Source: Pacificibacter marinus (GTDB lineage: Bacteria > Pseudomonadota > Alphaproteobacteria > Rhodobacterales > Rhodobacteraceae). Taken from it: a DNA stretch of 64,000 nt. This document shows, piece after piece, positions 35,601 through 45,172 of the stretch. A program made the position numbers and the translations under genes. The notes under the pieces are model-generated. The model did not search any database. It was not told the DNA's origin and worked only from the letters and a program-made list of their open reading frames with translations. Location of the stretch: contig NZ_JAHKPU010000039.1 in assembly GCF_018860505.1 (NCBI RefSeq), positions 62,001-126,000 of the forward strand. Reading direction: 5' to 3'. How positions within the stretch are numbered: position 1 is the first letter of the stretch; every line of letters starts with the position of its first letter.

Positions 35601-37526
35601 TTACCGCGCTTTTAGGTCTTTAGACAAAGTGATCGGTTGCACGCTGCCGCTTAATTTTGCGCGATATACAGGCACACTTTCGGCGACACGCATGACATAG
35701 TTGCGTGTTTCGCGGAAAGGAATGTGTTCGATCCAATCGATAACATTCGTATCGTTCGAGCGCGGGTCACCGTAGCGTTCAATCCAAGCGTTTGCCCGTG
35801 AGGGACCAGCGTTGTAACCCGCCGCAATCAAGGGAATGTTATAGCCGTAATCCTCTGTCAGCTTAGCCAAATATTCGGAGCCAAGGCGCACGTTGACGTC
35901 TGGGGTATACAGATCATTCGTCTCAAAACTTGGCAAGCCCACGCGTTCGGCCATAGCTTTACCGGTGTTTGGCATCAATTGCATAAGGCCTGCCGCGCCG
36001 ACATGTGAGCGTGCTTTGGGGTAGAACTCACTTTCGCGTCGCGCAATCGACAAGGCCAATTCAGGTGGCACAGGTAAAGCGTTTTTCTCAAGCCCTTGCA
36101 GAGGGTAGTAGGCGCGATCTAACACGACGCCTTGATCTGCGGCAAACTTGGCGACAAGCACTGCAAGGTATGGATCTGTATCGAGCGCGAGATCGCCCAA
36201 CTGGCCCAATTCTTGCGGTGTTAACGCCTCGCCGAGATGACGCATAAACCGTGCCGCGAGAGGAAGGTCATCTGCCTCATACAAAAGCAGCGCTGCTTGC
36301 AGCACACTTGAGCCCATAAACGTGGCCTGCGCGTATGGCGTAAAGCGCGCTTCACTTACAAGTTTCGAATCCATTGGAAGGCCTGCGCGCTCTGCCGCCA
36401 AAAGGCCATAGAAAGACGTTTGAAATTGCGCCCCAAACGCATAAGCAGCGGCTGCGTCATCCTTGGCGCCCATAGCTTCTAGCGCGCGTCCTTCCCAATA
36501 ACCGGCACGCCCCAGTGAGATCGGGGTACTCACTGAAATGCGAAAGCGATTAAAGTGATCTAAGGCCCGAGCAGGGTCGTTCAAATAGCGTAGGGCAATA
36601 TAGCCTGACAGCCATTCAAGATCAGCATAGTGGTCTTCGTCTGGGCGCAGATAGTGACGTGAGGCGGCAGCATAAGCGATTTTAGACTTGCCGTCGCGCA
36701 TCATTTGGCGCGCCAAGGCCCGCCTGCGATCCCCCCAACGTTCCGGTTCTCCCAGCGCTTCGCGGCTGGTGGAATGTTGCAGCATCCATGTGACGGCGTC
36801 GTCAGCCCCGTTGTTCTTTGCGCGCCAAATAAAGCGCTCATAGCTGAGAATCGGCATTCCGCCCAATGCGTTGGGCACGGCGTTGATAGCTGTGTTTATG
36901 CCTGTTTCGTCCTCAGCTAAGGCTTTGAGTGCCGCAATCAATTTATCCCATCCAGCGGGTAAAAGTGGTGCGATACGCGATGCTTCGGCGTAGTTGCCAG
37001 CCCAAAGTGTGCGTTGCATACGTGCCGTGCTGTGGTCTGAGACGATGTCGCCGTAGCGATCAACCAAGATTTGCGCCTGAGCTGCAGACAAGGACAATTC
37101 GCGCCAAGTGATCACAGCCTGTGCGGCCGCGTCACCTTTCGCACCGGTCGCTTCATAAGCATCAATCAATCGTAAAGCACCTTGAGCGGTGCTTGGTGGA
37201 TAGGCCGTCAGATAGTCAATGATTTGGCGCGGATTTGCGTTGTCAGGGATTGCCGCTTCGCCCTTTTGCGCCAGTAAAGGCAAGCCTGGCCAGTCGGCAT
37301 TGTCGCGTAAAAAAGCGCGGTAGTCGTCGAAGGAGCCGATGCCTGCGCGCAGGCGGTGCCACTCGATGACGTCCCGTCCAAGCCCATTTACCTGAGATGT
37401 TGCTTTTTCCCAGTCGCCAGAGGCACGAAATTTATACGCAGCACTCAAGGCCTGCGCATCTGTCGATTGTGCAAAGGATGGCGAAGATAATGCCATAAAA
37501 ACAGATATATAGATGGCTCGCATCAT
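35601..37526 (-). CDS. slt: Soluble lytic murein transglycosylase, Slt70-like
   Basis: This 641-residue periplasmic enzyme has a signal peptide (about residues 1-20, ending PSFAQ). A long helical superhelix region follows (about 25-480), then a C-terminal SLT domain (about 490-600). The catalytic Glu498 is in ARRESEFYP, followed by GAAGLMQLMPNTGKA and AAGYNAGPSRAN. It cleaves murein strands to 1,6-anhydromuramyl products. The frame extends to 37715, but the ATG at 37526 starts the signal peptide and follows AGAGG. It is divergent from dapA by about 190 bases. Confidence 0.93.
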   Translation of the reverse strand: MMRAIYISVFMALSSPSFAQSTDAQALSAAYKFRASGDWEKATSQVNGLGRDVIEWHRLRAGIGSFDDYRAFLRDNADWPGLPLLAQKGEAAIPDNANPRQIIDYLTAYPPSTAQGALRLIDAYEATGAKGDAAAQAVITWRELSLSAAQAQILVDRYGDIVSDHSTARMQRTLWAGNYAEASRIAPLLPAGWDKLIAALKALAEDETGINTAINAVPNALGGMPILSYERFIWRAKNNGADDAVTWMLQHSTSREALGEPERWGDRRRALARQMMRDGKSKIAYAAASRHYLRPDEDHYADLEWLSGYIALRYLNDPARALDHFNRFRISVSTPISLGRAGYWEGRALEAMGAKDDAAAAYAFGAQFQTSFYGLLAAERAGLPMDSKLVSEARFTPYAQATFMGSSVLQAALLLYEADDLPLAARFMRHLGEALTPQELGQLGDLALDTDPYLAVLVAKFAADQGVVLDRAYYPLQGLEKNALPVPPELALSIARRESEFYPKARSHVGAAGLMQLMPNTGKAMAERVGLPSFETNDLYTPDVNVRLGSEYLAKLTEDYGYNIPLIAAGYNAGPSRANAWIERYGDPRSNDTNVIDWIEHIPFRETRNYVMRVAESVPVYRAKLSGSVQPITLSKDLKAR

Positions 37527-37714
37527 TGTGGTTTTGTGCCTCTCGTGCTCGAACTTTTTGTCCGTATTGCCACAAAGGTAGTGTGTATGCCTCAAGTCGC
37601 AAGACACAATCTTGGCATTCCTGTCGAAGACGGCTAGTTTCCGCGTGAGATTAAGGGGCGATTCAGTCCCGCGCGGGCGATGGTGCCCAACTTGCAGACG
37701 AAAAGGAGCGCACA

Positions 37715-38587
37715 ATGTTTAAAGGGTCATTTCCAGCCCTGGTGACGCCGTTGAAGGACGGCTCAGTGGACTTTGACGCGCTCAAACGTTTGGTTGAGTG
37801 GCACATCGCTCAAGGCTCTAACGGTCTTGTCCCCGTGGGCACAACAGGCGAAAGCCCGACTTTGTCTCACGCAGAGCATGAACAGGTTGTCGAGGCCGTT
37901 GTGGCAACTGCCGCTGGGCGCATTCCTGTGATTGCTGGCGCTGGGTCCAACAATACGGCTGAAAGCATCCATCTTGCACGCCATGCTGCATCCGTTGGTG
38001 CTGACGCTGTTTTGGTGGTCACGCCATATTACAATAAACCAACCCAAGCGGGTTTGATCGCGCATTTCACCGCCATTCATGACGCGGCTGATATTCCGAT
38101 TATTATCTACAATATCCCTGGACGGTCTATTGTGGATATGACGCCAGACACCATGGCTGCATTGGCAAAATTGCCACGTATTATTGGCGTTAAGGATGCA
38201 ACTGGCGATCTGGCGCGTGTGCCAGCCACACGAATCACATGCGGCACTGATTTTTTGCAGATGTCTGGCGAGGATGCGACAGCTTTAGGATTCAACGCGC
38301 ATGGCGGGCTTGGTTGTATTTCTGTCACCGCGAATGTGGCGCCAAAGCTGTGCAGTGATATGCAGGCCGCGACGTTGAAAGGCGACTATACGACGGCCTT
38401 GGAGATCACGGATAAACTAATGCCATTGCATCAAGCGATTTTTGTTGAGCCAGGTCTGTGCGGCGTGAAATATGCTATGTCACTTTTGGACCTGTGTTCT
38501 GATGAGGTGCGTTTGCCGCTTTTGCCAGTGGCAGATGAGACCAAGGCGCAGATTAAATCCGCGCTTGAGTTTGCTGGATTGTTCTAA
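37715..38587 (+). CDS. dapA: 4-hydroxy-tetrahydrodipicolinate synthase
   Basis: This 290-residue enzyme condenses pyruvate with aspartate semialdehyde, the first step of the diaminopimelate/lysine branch. The Schiff-base lysine is Lys160 in [10 protein letters not shown], Tyr132 lies in IIYNIPGR, and the GTTGESPTL loop is at residues 42-50. [10 protein letters not shown] and the C-terminal region are typical. AAAGGAG precedes ATG 37715. It ends in a terminator. The product of asd (5227) is its substrate. slt and smpB are neighbours, as in other alphaproteobacteria. Confidence 0.97.
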   Translation: MFKGSFPALVTPLKDGSVDFDALKRLVEWHIAQGSNGLVPVGTTGESPTLSHAEHEQVVEAVVATAAGRIPVIAGAGSNNTAESIHLARHAASVGADAVLVVTPYYNKPTQAGLIAHFTAIHDAADIPIIIYNIPGRSIVDMTPDTMAALAKLPRIIGVKDATGDLARVPATRITCGTDFLQMSGEDATALGFNAHGGLGCISVTANVAPKLCSDMQAATLKGDYTTALEITDKLMPLHQAIFVEPGLCGVKYAMSLLDLCSDEVRLPLLPVADETKAQIKSALEFAGLF

Positions 38588-38610
38588 CGCGCTATCGCAC
38601 CGAGTTATGG

Positions 38611-38637
38611 AAGGGGGGGCTTTGGCCTCCCTTTTTT
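38611..38637 (+). terminator. Terminator after dapA
   Basis: AAGGGGGGGC (38611-38620) pairs with GCCTCCCTT (38625-38633) with a bulge or G-T pairs around a short loop, followed by a run of T. It sits 24 bases after dapA and could also stop a minus-strand transcript from the right. Confidence 0.75.
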
Positions 38638-38642
38638 AATGT

Positions 38643-38822
38643 TTAATGGTCTACTGGCGTGTGCTTTTTCAACGTGTCCAATTGATTGCGCCGCAGATGG
38701 CATAGCACTTCCATCAGCAATACGGTCATCATGCCGATATTCAGCAGCCCCTTCGTGGGGCATATGCCGCTGAGCGCCCGCCAGTACGACTGCAAATTTA
38801 GAGTGTGAGGTTCCTTGATCAA
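38643..38822 (-). CDS. Possible small membrane protein (59 residues)
   Basis: A minus-strand frame from a TTG at 38822 runs 59 codons to TAA at 38643. The product has a polar start (IKEPHTLNLQSYWRALSG), then one hydrophobic segment (GLLNIGMMTVLLMEVLCHL, about residues 28-46), and a basic tail (RRNQLDTLKKHTPVDH), the layout of a single-span inner membrane protein. It converges on dapA with the hairpin at 38611-38637 between them. Against it: TTG start, no clear ribosome site, and an in-frame stop directly upstream, so it could be a remnant of a longer gene or chance. Confidence 0.35.
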   Translation of the reverse strand: MIKEPHTLNLQSYWRALSGICPTKGLLNIGMMTVLLMEVLCHLRRNQLDTLKKHTPVDH

Positions 38823-39022
38823 CTATTTCTGCGCGCGGTTTAGAGTGATTTCAAACACCAAAAACCAAGCGTCGCCACGGCAACGGATAGCAAATAAGAC
38901 AGGTTCCGACGAAAATTTGAAGAAACATGATCTGGTAACCTCTGATTTTGCATGAATATGGCTGAGCAAGCCTACGCGGGCCAGTGGACACTGTGCTGCG
39001 GATGCCCTATTTGAACAGGATT

Positions 39023-39502
39023 ATGGCAAAGAAACAGACCGCAGAAGAAAAGAACTACAAGGTGATCGCCGAGAATCGGCGCGCACGCTATGACTATGCG
39101 ATCGAGAGCGATCTCGAATGTGGCGTTTTGCTACATGGATCTGAGGTCAAATCTTTGCGCACTGGCGGATCAAATATCGCGGAAAGCTATGCCGCTGTTG
39201 AGGCGAACGAGCTGTGGTTGGTCAATTCTTATATCGCGCCCTACCAGCAGGCGATGTTCCCGCACGAAGAACGCCGTCGGCGTAAGTTGCTCGTGTCTAA
39301 ACGTGAATTGTCTAAGCTGTGGCAGGCAACGGGGCGTGAGGGCATGACCCTTGTACCGCTCGTGATGTATTTCAACCATAAAGGCCGTGTCAAAATCAAA
39401 ATCGGCATCGCCAAAGGTAAGAAAAATCACGACAAACGCGCGTCGGATGCCAAGCGTGATTGGGCTCGCCAAAAGTCACGCTTACTACGTCACAATTCAT
39501 AA
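39023..39502 (+). CDS. smpB: SsrA-binding protein SmpB
   Basis: This 159-residue RNA-binding protein delivers tmRNA to stalled ribosomes. The OB-fold core shows [37 protein letters not shown] and YIAPYQQA, and the basic C-terminal tail ends [18 protein letters not shown]. The frame is open from 38984, but ATG 39023 gives the family N-terminus ([15 protein letters not shown]), although AGGA is very close to it; ATG 39002 is the alternative. The tmRNA gene itself is not seen in the window. Confidence 0.95.
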   Translation: MAKKQTAEEKNYKVIAENRRARYDYAIESDLECGVLLHGSEVKSLRTGGSNIAESYAAVEANELWLVNSYIAPYQQAMFPHEERRRRKLLVSKRELSKLWQATGREGMTLVPLVMYFNHKGRVKIKIGIAKGKKNHDKRASDAKRDWARQKSRLLRHNS

Positions 39503-39643
39503 ACTGACGCTTGTGTTTGCCCCTTGTGGGGACAACCTTGCGATTTCTCCCCTGGGTCTGTGCCTGTGTTCTCCTTTAAGGATTGAAAACCAAGGCGAAG
39601 GGCCTGCTTTGGCGCTTCGTGGTTGGCCGAGATGGAGAATGAT

Positions 39644-39931
39644 ATGGAATACCTTTTGATACAGTTGATTTTTGGTGCCGCAGGCGGAAATGCCGTTGGC
39701 AAACTTGTGCCAAAGCTGGATCTTGGAACGCTTGGAAACTCGGTCGTTGGCATCGTTGGTGGCGGCATTGGTGGGCAGCTTTTGAATAAGCTTGGCACAG
39801 GCGGTATCGGGATGGCGACTGGTGGCATCGATGTCGAAGCGATCATTCAAAGTTTCGCAGGCGGCGGTGTCGGTGGTGGTTTGCTGATGGTTGTTGTTGG
39901 TCTGCTTAAGTCGCAGATGCGCAAGACCTAG
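39644..39931 (+). CDS. Small glycine-rich hydrophobic protein, function unknown
   Basis: This 95-residue protein has three hydrophobic glycine-rich stretches (about residues 3-20, 37-52 and 78-92) with GxxxG-like patterns (IVGGGIGGQLL, GGGVGGGLLMVVVG), suggesting a membrane protein packed through small residues. GGAG lies six bases before ATG 39644; the frame starts at 39623. It follows smpB by about 140 bases. I recall similar uncharacterised proteins in many proteobacteria but no function. Confidence 0.7.
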   Translation: MEYLLIQLIFGAAGGNAVGKLVPKLDLGTLGNSVVGIVGGGIGGQLLNKLGTGGIGMATGGIDVEAIIQSFAGGGVGGGLLMVVVGLLKSQMRKT

Positions 39932-40096
39932 CTTTAGCTCAAGCGACTTGGGTGGTCGCAGTGAAACCGCGCATTTATAGATTTTTGGTCTGAAGTCTGC
40001 CATTTTGGCGCAGAATCATTCCTTTGCTAGGTCTCGCGCCTTGCATGAAATGAGGCAGAGCGTTATGCGAAGATGTACCAATCCAAAGGTCGAGAA

Positions 40097-40951
40097 ATGC
40101 CCCATAGCGATCCGAAAACGCTCGTGTCGACGACTTGGCTCGCCGAACATGTAAAAGACCCAGATTTGCGTCTGATTGATGCGTCATGGTATTTGCCTGA
40201 TATGAACCGAGACGCCAAAGCCGAATATGTGAACGAGCATATCGCGGGCTCAAGGTTTGTCGACATTGACGATGTTTCCGATGCGCGCTCAACCTTACCG
40301 CATATGTTGCCGCCAGCCGAAAAGTTTATGTCACGGATGCGCGCGCTTGGTGTCGGCGATGGACATCAAGTTGTGATCTATGACGGCGCAGGACTATTTT
40401 CAGCGCCACGTCTTTGGTGGATGTTTAAATATTTTGGCCAAAGCAAGGTTGCTGTTTTGGATGGCGGCTTGCCCAAATGGAAAGCCGAAAAACGCCCCAC
40501 GACCACTGAGCCACCTGTCATTCGTGACCGTCATATGGTTGTTGTTGAGCAAAGCGATTTGCTGCGCGATGTGACTCAAGTGGCCTCATCATCGAAGCTT
40601 GGCGATCACACAATTATTGATGCACGCCCTGGGCCCCGTTTTCGCGGTGAGGCACCAGAACCGCGTGCGGGTTTGCGGGTCGGTCATATTCCAAATGCGC
40701 GTAACGTGCCGTTTGCCAACCTGTTGCAAGCTGATGGCACGTTGAAACATCCCGGTGAACTGCGTCTCGTTTTCGAAGCCGCCGGCGTCGATTTGACCAA
40801 ACCCGCGATTACGTCCTGTGGATCAGGCGTGACCGCAGCAATTTTGAGCCTTGCGCTTGAGCGGATCGGTGTAAAGCACGCGCTTTATGACGGAAGCTGG
40901 GCCGAATGGGGCATGTATGGCGACTTGAAAGTCGCAACAGGAGAAGCATGA
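40097..40951 (+). CDS. sseA: 3-mercaptopyruvate sulfurtransferase
   Basis: This 284-residue protein has two rhodanese domains. The first (about residues 5-135) has VIYDGAGLFSAPR without a cysteine. The second carries the active site Cys241 in the loop CGSGVTA, the mercaptopyruvate sulfurtransferase form (rhodaneses differ at these positions). The mid region IDARPGPRFRGEAPEPR and GHIPNARNVPF is typical. It transfers sulfur from mercaptopyruvate to thiols or cyanide. ATG 40097 is preferred over 40073 by length and a nearby AAAGG. It overlaps or abuts tyrB, whose product can generate mercaptopyruvate from cysteine by transamination. Confidence 0.93.
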   Translation: MPHSDPKTLVSTTWLAEHVKDPDLRLIDASWYLPDMNRDAKAEYVNEHIAGSRFVDIDDVSDARSTLPHMLPPAEKFMSRMRALGVGDGHQVVIYDGAGLFSAPRLWWMFKYFGQSKVAVLDGGLPKWKAEKRPTTTEPPVIRDRHMVVVEQSDLLRDVTQVASSSKLGDHTIIDARPGPRFRGEAPEPRAGLRVGHIPNARNVPFANLLQADGTLKHPGELRLVFEAAGVDLTKPAITSCGSGVTAAILSLALERIGVKHALYDGSWAEWGMYGDLKVATGEA

Positions 40952-42135
40952 TGCTGAACAACTTGAACCCGCAATATCCTGATCCGATCATGCAGTTGAT
41001 CACGCTGTGTCGCGAAGACACGCGTGATACAAAAATTGATCTTGGTGTTGGCGTCTACAAAGACGGCACAGGACAAACGCCTGTGATGCAAGCGGTGCGT
41101 GCTGCAAGCAAAAAGGTTTGGGACAATGAGACCACCAAGGTCTACACTGGCCTGCCTGGTGATCCAGCGTTTGGTCAGGCTATGCGTGAATTGGTTTTGG
41201 CTGACAGTGTCGATGCAGGCCGTGTTGGCGTTATCGCGACACCCGGCGGTACAGGGGCGATCCGTCAAGCGTTTGAATTGGCGCGCTTGGCGAACCCCGA
41301 TGTGACTGTGTGGACATCGAACCCGACATGGCCGAACCACTTGGCTATTTTGAAATTTATGGGCATTCCAAACACAGAATACGCCTATTTCGACGCAGTG
41401 ACTTGTCGCGTTGATTTCGACGCGATGATTGACAGCCTTAAAGGTGTTAAAGCGGGTGACATGGTGCTGTTGCACGGTTGCTGCCACAATCCAACTGGGG
41501 CGAACCTGACGCTTGAGCAATTCGGGCTCGTAGCTGATTTGATCGCAGACAAAGGCGCACTGGCGCTGGTCGATATCGCATACCAAGGATTTGGTGACGG
41601 TTTGGAAGAAGACGCAGCCCCCACGCGCTTACTGGCATCTAAGCTGCCTGAAATGCTTGTGGCAGCATCTTGTTCTAAAAACTTTGGCGTCTACCGTGAA
41701 CGTACGGGGTGTTTGATGGCGATCTCGGAAGAGGCGTCCATGACTGCTAAGACGCAAGCAAATATGAACTACCTGAACCGTGTCGCATTTTCATTTCCGC
41801 CAGACCACGGTGCGCGCTTGGTGACAACTGTTTTGACGGATGAAGCGCTGACAGCACAGTGGAAAACTGAGTTGGAAGATGTGCGTTTGAGCATGCTTGG
41901 TCTGCGCACACAACTGTCAGACGAGCTGCGCCAGCGGACCAATTCTGATCGGTTTGATTTCATTGCAAAGCATCGTGGGATGTTCTCGCGCATCGGCGCG
42001 ACGCCTGAGGAAGTGATGAAGATGCGCGAAGATTTCGCGATCTACATGGTGTCCGACAGCCGGATGAATATTGCAGGTCTGACGCCAACCACAGTGCCTT
42101 TGTTGGCCGAGGCGATTGCAAAATCTTGCAAGTGA
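40951..42135 (+). CDS. tyrB: Aromatic/aspartate aminotransferase
   Basis: This 394-residue PLP enzyme of aminotransferase family I (aspartate/aromatic group) has the PLP lysine in AASCSKNFGVYRERTG and the substrate carboxylate arginine near the C-terminus in SDSRMNIAGL. LGVGVYKDGTGQTPVM, HGCCHNPTGANL and TWPNHLAI are family marks. ATG 40951 gives AGGAG seven bases upstream; ATG 40948 overlaps the sseA stop. Coupling to sseA suggests cysteine catabolism through mercaptopyruvate in addition to aromatic amino acid metabolism, which is an inference. Confidence 0.93.
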   Translation: MLNNLNPQYPDPIMQLITLCREDTRDTKIDLGVGVYKDGTGQTPVMQAVRAASKKVWDNETTKVYTGLPGDPAFGQAMRELVLADSVDAGRVGVIATPGGTGAIRQAFELARLANPDVTVWTSNPTWPNHLAILKFMGIPNTEYAYFDAVTCRVDFDAMIDSLKGVKAGDMVLLHGCCHNPTGANLTLEQFGLVADLIADKGALALVDIAYQGFGDGLEEDAAPTRLLASKLPEMLVAASCSKNFGVYRERTGCLMAISEEASMTAKTQANMNYLNRVAFSFPPDHGARLVTTVLTDEALTAQWKTELEDVRLSMLGLRTQLSDELRQRTNSDRFDFIAKHRGMFSRIGATPEEVMKMREDFAIYMVSDSRMNIAGLTPTTVPLLAEAIAKSCK

Positions 42136-42156
42136 TATTGCACCACATTTGACGCG

Positions 42157-42186
42157 AAAAGGCCCCTTAGTTGAGGGCCTTTTTTT
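42157..42186 (+). terminator. Terminator after tyrB
   Basis: AAAAGGCCC (42157-42165) pairs with GGGCCTTTT (42175-42183) around a nine-base loop, followed by further T. It lies 21 bases after the stop codon. Confidence 0.88.
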
Positions 42187-42231
42187 ATGTGCGCAGTCTT
42201 AGGTTTCGACGAAACTATAAGATCTTGGATG

Positions 42232-43047
42232 TTAGCCGGATTGAACTTTCTGCATCTGCGCGTCGAAGGATTTCCATGTGAGAGAGGCTTTATTGCCTGC
42301 AAACCCATGATAGTGAGATTTGCCGCTTGAATTGGGCAGGCCAGCCCAAATCTTGGCAAGGTTATTCATGAAATCGTGCCGCGTCATGTCACCAGCCTGA
42401 AACGCGATCAATCCAGCATCAACCAGCAAGACATCAGATAACGCGTCTTGCACGTCAGGCGTAAATAGAGCCGCTGTGGGGACTCCTGTCTCTGCAACCA
42501 CCCGCTTGAGAGTCTTAGGGATGAATTGATAGCGACCGATGGCGTGGGGCTGTCCTGGTGTTGCATCAATCCAAGCATAGATTTCATCGATGGTCATTTG
42601 TGTGGGACGTTTTTGCGGGCGTATCTTGGCACCGTGTTGCACGGCGTCATAACCATCGCGGCGCGATTCTGCTTGACCGATGATGTGCCGAATTTGTGCA
42701 ATTGACGTCGTGCCATTGGGGCGACGATACGGGGCACGCATGGCAGCGGTCATCACATGGGTTTGTTTCGGGAGTGCGGCAGGAACGCTGGCTGCTGTGT
42801 GTGCGGGGATGGGCTTAGGACGCGGCGGCAGCTGTGCAAATAACCCCAAATTGGCACTCATAGGGACAAGGCTTGGGCTTTGTGTCGAGGTAAGGAAAAG
42901 CGGGCGCGCGCTACCGGTTGGCGCAAGTACACCGCGATTTTGAAAGAACAAAGATCCACCGATCATCGTACTGGGTTCGGCGATGGCTGACCCCAAAGCC
43001 ACGAAAAGTAAGATATGAGCACCAAGCGCACGGTAGATAAAAGTCAT
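42232..43047 (-). CDS. Exported muramidase-like protein (GH104/lambda-lysozyme-like fold)
   Basis: This 271-residue protein has a signal peptide (about residues 1-23, ending GSAIAEP) and a Pro-rich low-complexity linker (about 60-110). The C-terminal domain resembles GH104 transglycosylases: a possible catalytic Glu in IIGQAESRRDGYDAV, then QPHAIGRYQFIPKTL, and IWAGLPNSSGKSHYHGFAGN. Lambda-type endolysins share the AxGRYQ segment. AGGGAGG precedes the ATG at 43047. No phage genes surround it, so it is probably a host cell-wall hydrolase. It is convergent with tyrB. Confidence 0.78.
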   Translation of the reverse strand: MTFIYRALGAHILLFVALGSAIAEPSTMIGGSLFFQNRGVLAPTGSARPLFLTSTQSPSLVPMSANLGLFAQLPPRPKPIPAHTAASVPAALPKQTHVMTAAMRAPYRRPNGTTSIAQIRHIIGQAESRRDGYDAVQHGAKIRPQKRPTQMTIDEIYAWIDATPGQPHAIGRYQFIPKTLKRVVAETGVPTAALFTPDVQDALSDVLLVDAGLIAFQAGDMTRHDFMNNLAKIWAGLPNSSGKSHYHGFAGNKASLTWKSFDAQMQKVQSG

Positions 43048-43160
43048 TCTGACCTCCCTGTAATGGCAGCGCACCCCAGCAGATGGATGCGGCGAACAAG
43101 GAGACTATCGGTCCAATTTATTTAGAATTGGTTGAGTTTGAAAATATTCCGCACCCAAAG

Positions 43161-43189
43161 CAAAAGGCCCGAGCAATGATGCCCGGGCC
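43161..43189 (-). terminator. Terminator after amtB
   Basis: On the minus strand GGCCCGGGC pairs with GCTCGGGCC around ATCATT, followed by TTTTG. It lies 25 bases beyond the amtB stop. Confidence 0.8.
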
Positions 43190-43213
43190 GATTTGGATGT
43201 ATGGTGAAAGGGA

Positions 43214-44533
43214 TTAGCCTTTGTAGAACTCAGGGTATGCTTCCATGCCGAGCTCTGCTTTGTCGAGACCGAGGACCTCAGCTTCTTCGGAGACGCGGAT
43301 GCCACCGAACGCTTTGAGGATCAACCAGACAACAATCGAAGTGATGAAGACAAAGGCGCCGATGATGATGATGCCTGTGGCTTGTGTGACAAAAGATGTG
43401 CCGTCGTTGGTGATTGGAACAGCCATTGTGCCCCAGATACCAGCAACCAAGTGTACTGGGATCGCGCCAACAACGTCATCGATTTTGAATTTGTCGAGCA
43501 ATGGTACTGTGTAGACAACGATGATGCCGCCGATGCCGCCGATGACCAAAGACATGAACAAGGAAGGTGCGAGTGGTTCAGCTGTGATAGACACAAGTCC
43601 AGCCAATGCGCCGTTGAGAACCATAGTCAGGTCAACTTTGCCGTACTGAATTTGTGTGAGGATCAGTGCCACAACCGCGCCGGCAGCAGCCGCCATGTTT
43701 GTGTTTGCAAAGATGCGAGACACGTCAGTGATATCGCCAACAGTGCCAGCAGCCAATTGTGAGCCGCCGTTAAAGCCGAACCAACCGAGCCACAAGATGA
43801 ATGTACCCAATGTTGCGAGCGCCAAGTTGGAACCAGGCATTGGAACTGTTTTGCCGTCTTTGTATTTGCCGATGCGTGGGCCGAGAACGATAGCACCTGC
43901 AAGTGCCGCGAAACCGCCTGCTGCGTGAACCAATGTGGAACCAGCAAAGTCAGAGAAGCCCATTTCAGACAAGAAGCCGCCGCCCCACTGCCAAGATGCT
44001 TCGATCGGGTAGATAACGCCGGTCAAGATCGTGGTGAAGATAAGGAATGGCCACAGTTTAATACGCTCAGCAAGCGTACCAGAAACGATGGAGGCTGTTG
44101 TCGCACAGAACATCAACTGGAAGAAGAAGTCGGATGCGCCAGATGCGTAATCGAGTGATGCATCGGCAGCGGCAAGACCAACTGGTTCAAGAGATGTGAT
44201 GGCGAACCATGGGCCCATGACGCCTTCGATAACCCATTCGCCTGGGTACATGATGCCGTAGCCGATGAGCCAGTACATGATGGACGCAATCGCGAAGAGA
44301 GCGATATTTTTGGTGAGCTGTGTTGTGACGTTCTTAGAGCGTACAAGGCCTGCTTCGAGCATTGCGAAACCAGCGGCCATCCAGAACACCAAGAAGCCGC
44401 CGATAAGGAAGAGCAACGTGGTCAGAATGTAGGGGGTGATATCAGGCGCGGCTTCCGCGGCGTCCTGAGCGAAGGCCACAACAGGCAGCGCAGTGGCGAC
44501 CAGTGAGGCTGGGATGAGTTTGGTGAGTTTCAT
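43214..44533 (-). CDS. amtB: Ammonium transporter AmtB
   Basis: This 439-residue inner membrane channel has an N-terminal signal-like segment (MKLTKLIPASLVATALPVVAFA) and eleven core helices. Family marks are MAAGFAMLEAGLVRSKN, DFAGSTLVHAAGGFAALAGA and the pore-lining His residues in STLVHAAGG and IPVHLVAGIWG. It conducts ammonium under nitrogen limitation. The frame extends to 44557, but ATG 44533 follows AAGGG and begins the leader. It is 35 bases downstream of glnK on the same strand, so GlnK can block it directly, as in E. coli. Confidence 0.96.
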   Translation of the reverse strand: MKLTKLIPASLVATALPVVAFAQDAAEAAPDITPYILTTLLFLIGGFLVFWMAAGFAMLEAGLVRSKNVTTQLTKNIALFAIASIMYWLIGYGIMYPGEWVIEGVMGPWFAITSLEPVGLAAADASLDYASGASDFFFQLMFCATTASIVSGTLAERIKLWPFLIFTTILTGVIYPIEASWQWGGGFLSEMGFSDFAGSTLVHAAGGFAALAGAIVLGPRIGKYKDGKTVPMPGSNLALATLGTFILWLGWFGFNGGSQLAAGTVGDITDVSRIFANTNMAAAAGAVVALILTQIQYGKVDLTMVLNGALAGLVSITAEPLAPSLFMSLVIGGIGGIIVVYTVPLLDKFKIDDVVGAIPVHLVAGIWGTMAVPITNDGTSFVTQATGIIIIGAFVFITSIVVWLILKAFGGIRVSEEAEVLGLDKAELGMEAYPEFYKG

Positions 44534-44568
44534 GTATGGTGACCCTTTTCGTCTCAAATCTTGCGCGC

Positions 44569-44937
<369 letters not shown>

Positions 44938-45172
44938 TCATGTGAGACAGGCACTGGCCAAGAAAGACGCTGTTAACGGGGTGTACACAAGCAAGGAGGT
45001 GCCCAATTGTGAGTCGAAAATAGGCAGCGGTGCTTAAAAATTGCACATTTTAATCAGTAAGATTAAAAAATAGGCGAAAAATAAAGCAAAGTTCGTGGTG
45101 CGATTCCCCTCAACATTCTTGAGGCGCCTCTATACTGTACAAACAACATACAAAAAACGATTGAGCAGTAAC

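Larger units (their letters stand above)
38588..38983. other. Intergenic region of 396 bases between dapA and smpB
   Basis: It contains the dapA terminator, a possible 59-residue minus-strand frame and a tight hairpin (GCCCC at 38747-38751, GGGGC at 38757-38761, loop TTCGT). From 38823 to 38983 I see no gene; the smpB promoter should be there. Confidence 0.45.

Noticed and set aside
38740-38765. TTCGT-loop hairpin (GCCCC/GGGGC) as a terminator
   Set aside because: It has no T run and lies inside the possible minus-strand ORF; it may only be a by-product of the codon sequence.
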